Below are positions 61,257 through 64,000 of a stretch of 64,000 nt of DNA, in pieces. The stretch comes from Pseudomonas campi (GTDB lineage: Bacteria; Pseudomonadota; Gammaproteobacteria; Pseudomonadales; Pseudomonadaceae). A program made the position numbers and the translations under genes. The DNA lies in the NCBI RefSeq assembly GCF_013200955.2, contig NZ_CP053697.2, forward strand, positions 620,001 to 684,000, in the 5' to 3' direction. The notes under the pieces were generated by a model that saw nothing but the letters and a program-made list of their open reading frames with translations, was not told where the DNA came from and did not search any database. Positions within the stretch are counted from its first letter, which is position 1; every line of letters starts with the position of its first letter.

Positions 61257-61420
61257 GGTCGGGCCAATGGCGGACGAAGGGCACAGCATAGGGAGTTTGC
61301 CGCGGCAGGTGTAGACGCCTCACCTGGCACGAGTTTGCAGAGTCTGTTTCTTTCGCAGCCAAGTTGAGGGCTGACCAACCGGTGGATAAGCAAAACGATA
61401 TCCACTCTTGGGCCTGATCC

Positions 61421-61488
61421 TGTAGGAGCCAGCTTGCTGGCGATACGCAGACAGCGTTCCGCTGATCGCCAGCAAGCTGGCTCCTACA
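61421..61488. repeat. REP-like palindrome, family D
   Basis: Perfect 24-bp arms including GTAGGAGCCAGCTTGCTGGC (61422-61441), 20-base loop. It lies inside the zinc operon, between DUF2796 and the ATPase gene. Different core from family A but with the same TAGGAGC edge. A partial GTGGATAA-type repeat precedes it at 61382. Confidence 0.85.
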
Positions 61489-61535
61489 AAAGTTTGTGCT
61501 GACTCAGCTCGTCCTGGCGAGATCGCGACCGCCCC

Positions 61536-62147
<612 letters not shown>

Positions 62148-62181
62148 GTGGAGGCTCCGAAAAGGATAAATTTGTAGTTAT

Positions 62182-62191
62182 GTTATAACAA
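62182..62191. promoter_or_regulatory. Probable Zur-binding site
   Basis: TGTTATAACA is a perfect palindrome in the context GTTATGTTATAACAAG, 35 bp upstream of the DUF2796 start. It fits the A/T-rich core of Zur boxes (ATGTTATA-like). It also lies 92 bp upstream of the divergent gene at 62274. Confidence 0.65.
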
Positions 62192-62273
62192 GTTTTTGGT
62201 GGGATTGACCAGCTTCGTTTGGCGCGCCCGCAGCGCCATGGCAGCATGCCCGCCATTCAGTGAGGAATTGACG

Positions 62274-62630
62274 ATGCTGCGAATCAAGGGACGAATCGGC
62301 GAGTGGCCGGTGGATCTGTCGGTGGAAATGGATCAGGAGGACTGGGCGCAACTGGCGGCACTGTTGCCTCGCGACAGCGCCGTGGCACCGGTACCGACGC
62401 CAGTGGCGGCTGTGGCGGCTGTGGCAAAAGCTCAGGACGGCCTGTGGCAGACCGCGCAGGACTTGCTGCAGCGCGCCGGCAGCCTGGATGGCCCGCAATT
62501 GCTGGCCGAGCTGACGGCCCTGGCCGGCAGTGCCGCGGCCGGCAAGCGCCTGCTGGTGCGCCTGCGCCATTGCCCGCAGGTACAAATAGAAAGCGGCGCC
62601 GAAGCGCCGCTGTATCGCTGGGTCGGTTGA
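62274..62630 (+). CDS. Hypothetical protein next to zinc operon
   Basis: 118 aa from the ATG at 62274 (GAGGAA 6-10 bases upstream); the frame is open to 62196. N-terminal beta-like RIKGRIGEWPVDLSVEMDQE, an Ala/Pro/Val-rich linker (VAPVPTPVAAVAAVAK), and a helical C-terminus. No family recognised. It converges with the thioesterase gene, the stops touching (62630/62631). Divergent from DUF2796 across the Zur-like site. Confidence 0.65.
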   Translation: MLRIKGRIGEWPVDLSVEMDQEDWAQLAALLPRDSAVAPVPTPVAAVAAVAKAQDGLWQTAQDLLQRAGSLDGPQLLAELTALAGSAAAGKRLLVRLRHCPQVQIESGAEAPLYRWVG

Positions 62631-63068
62631 TCAGCCAGCCTGGTTGATCAATACGCCCGGCGCGCCGCGTTCCAGCTGCGCGCGCAGGTCGGCGGGGATG
62701 GCGGTCTTGCCGAAAGTCTGCGCATCGACCATCACGTAGGTGACTTCGCTGCGCGCCACCAGACGCTGCTCGGCCTGCTGGATGATCTCCACCAGCAGGC
62801 TGTAGGACGTGGTGCCCAGGCGCAGGGTCTGCACTTGAATGACCAGCACGTCATCGAAGCGTGCTGGTGAGCTCCAATCGGTGGTCATGCGCACCACCTG
62901 GCTGTCCAGGCCCCGGTCGAGCAGGTACTGATAGCTACCAAACAACGCGCGGTAGAACTCGGTGGCGGCCACGTCGATATAGTCGCCATAGCGCGCGTTG
63001 AACACCACCTGCTGGGCATCGCATTCGCCGTAACGTACGCGCAACAGGAGCTGGAAGGGCGTGCTCAT
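62631..63068 (-). CDS. 4HBT-fold acyl-CoA thioesterase (YbgC-like)
   Basis: 145 aa from the ATG at 63068, which overlaps the thioredoxin stop by one base (TGATG). Hot-dog fold with the active-site region VRYGECDAQQVVFNARYGDYI near residues 11-30 (Asp catalytic, as in 4-hydroxybenzoyl-CoA and YbgC-type thioesterases) and MTTDWSSPARFDDVL. It hydrolyses acyl-CoA; the preferred chain is unknown. Confidence 0.85.
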   Translation of the reverse strand: MSTPFQLLLRVRYGECDAQQVVFNARYGDYIDVAATEFYRALFGSYQYLLDRGLDSQVVRMTTDWSSPARFDDVLVIQVQTLRLGTTSYSLLVEIIQQAEQRLVARSEVTYVMVDAQTFGKTAIPADLRAQLERGAPGVLINQAG

Positions 63069-63940
63069 CAATAAATGGCCTGGTACAGCTTGCGCCGGTA
63101 CAGGGTCACCAGCGGGTGATCGTTGCCGAGCAGGTCGAACACCTGCAGCAGGGTCTTGTGGGTGATGCCCTCGGCATAGCTGCGGTTGCGCACGAACAGC
63201 CGGAGCAGGCCATCCAGCGCCGCTTCGTACTGCTGGCGCGCCAGCTGCTGGATGGACAGCTGGTAGGTCGCCTCGTCGTCGTTGCCGTCCTGGGCCAGGC
63301 GGGCTTTCAGGTCGGCGCTGTCCGGCAGGTCGGCAGCCTGGCGCAGGAAGGTCAGCTGCGCCTTGGCGCCGGCCAGGGCCTGCTTGTGTTCGTCGCCTTT
63401 CACCGCGTTCAGCACCGCCTCGGCTTCGTCCAGCTCGCCGCGTTCGGCCAGGCAGCGGGCATAGAGGATCAGCGCGGCGGCGTTCTCGTTGTTCTCGGTG
63501 AGTACCTGCTTGAGCAGGCTCTCGGCCTCACTGATGCGGCCTTCGGCGAACAGCGCCTGCGCCGTTTCCATGGGGTCGGCGGCTTCCGGCGCCGGTTCAG
63601 CGACATGCGGCTTGAGCATCTCGCGGATCGCCGACTCCGGTTGCGCACCGGCAAAGCCGTCGACCGGCTGGCCATCCTTGAACAGCACCACGGTGGGCAG
63701 GCTGCGGATGCCGAAGCGCTGGACGATGTCCTGCTCGATGTCGCAGTTGACCTTGGCCAGCAGCAGTTCGCCGCGGTATTCCTCGGTGATCTTCGCCAGC
63801 AGCGGCATCAGCGCCTTGCACGGCGCGCACCACTCGGCCCAGAAATCCACCAGCACCGGCTTGTGGAAGGAGTTCTCGATCACCAGCTGTTCGAAGCTGG
63901 CGGCACCGGAGATGTCGAAGATGTAGGGGGTATCGCTCAT
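63068..63940 (-). CDS. Thioredoxin-domain co-chaperone, YbbN/CnoX-like
   Basis: 290 aa. Thioredoxin fold (about 8-110) with WCAPC (Cys38, Cys41) and SLPTVVLF (cis-Pro), followed by TPR-like helical repeats (about 120-285; ETAQALFAEGRISEAESLL and LARQQYEAALDGLLRLF). E. coli YbbN lacks a full CxxC, whereas this one has it, so it may also be redox-active. It links chaperone holdase and GroEL functions in its family. Start at the ATG 63940; the ribosome site is weak. It is coupled to the thioesterase by overlap. Confidence 0.88.
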   Translation of the reverse strand: MSDTPYIFDISGAASFEQLVIENSFHKPVLVDFWAEWCAPCKALMPLLAKITEEYRGELLLAKVNCDIEQDIVQRFGIRSLPTVVLFKDGQPVDGFAGAQPESAIREMLKPHVAEPAPEAADPMETAQALFAEGRISEAESLLKQVLTENNENAAALILYARCLAERGELDEAEAVLNAVKGDEHKQALAGAKAQLTFLRQAADLPDSADLKARLAQDGNDDEATYQLSIQQLARQQYEAALDGLLRLFVRNRSYAEGITHKTLLQVFDLLGNDHPLVTLYRRKLYQAIY

Positions 63941-64000
63941 GGAAGAATCTCGGGAAGGCGAAAGGCTGCAACTATAAATGCGGGCGTGCCGGCACGGATA

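Overview
The window comes from a high-GC gammaproteobacterium, almost certainly Pseudomonas in the broad sense. The block at 54.9-64 kb (sugar-nucleotide reductase, epimerase, OmpW/OprG porin, then the DUF3299, permease, ATPase and DUF2796 zinc operon, 4HBT thioesterase and YbbN-type thioredoxin) follows, from memory, the order of the P. aeruginosa PA4061-PA4069 region. OprC-type copper receptor, DUF1302/DUF1329 proteins, a neutral ceramidase and several REP-type palindrome families also fit. The species cannot be fixed from this sequence.

1-5 kb is an accessory stretch of small, mostly unrecognised genes on the minus strand. Three of them look HEPN-like. It is headed by a divergent XRE regulator with a double palindromic operator. 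5-14.3 kb holds a small CsbD gene behind a giant cyclic beta-1,2-glucan synthase (NdvB type, about 2871 aa). 14.4-19.6 kb has the OprC-type copper receptor with its DUF2946 partner, then a MerR/reductase cassette lying between two 206-bp direct copies of the 3' end of a conserved gene. 19.8-24.7 kb is a signalling pair with overlapping genes: hybrid histidine kinase and REC-PAS-GGDEF-EAL protein. 24.8-26.7 kb is a scar zone: a pyocin/colicin immunity gene cut by an IS3-family element, with a possible trace of its HNH killer gene, and an IS5-type transposase fragment.

26.7-33.1 kb holds a PRC-barrel protein, a Cys-rich small protein, then RimK-like ATP-grasp ligase, CorA/ZntB-like transporter, a 50-aa membrane protein, a GNAT/C39-peptidase fusion, and a glutamine-synthetase-like gamma-glutamylamine ligase. 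33.4-37.5 kb is a second copper-uptake locus (DUF2946, PCuAC chaperone, a 51-aa protein, a copper-uptake-associated protein, TonB receptor). 37.9-43.6 kb has an SDR, a flavin monooxygenase, a chemoreceptor and an AraC regulator, separated by REP palindromes.

44-54.7 kb is the most interesting part. A minus-strand operon (FGGY kinase, class II aldolase, class III aminotransferase, degenerate aldolase paralogue) faces a TetR regulator across a 25-bp palindrome. Beyond TetR lie DUF1302 and DUF1329 envelope proteins and a ceramidase-family enzyme with Thr at the expected nucleophile position. Together they are chemically coherent as a pathway that frees a phytosphingosine-like base, transaminates it to a long-chain ketose analogue, phosphorylates it and splits it to DHAP plus a fatty aldehyde. 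This is inference, but testable. In the last 10 kb an 841-bp IS5-family element sits exactly at the stop codon of the OmpW gene, and a probable Zur site precedes the zinc operon. No tRNA, rRNA or CRISPR array was seen.
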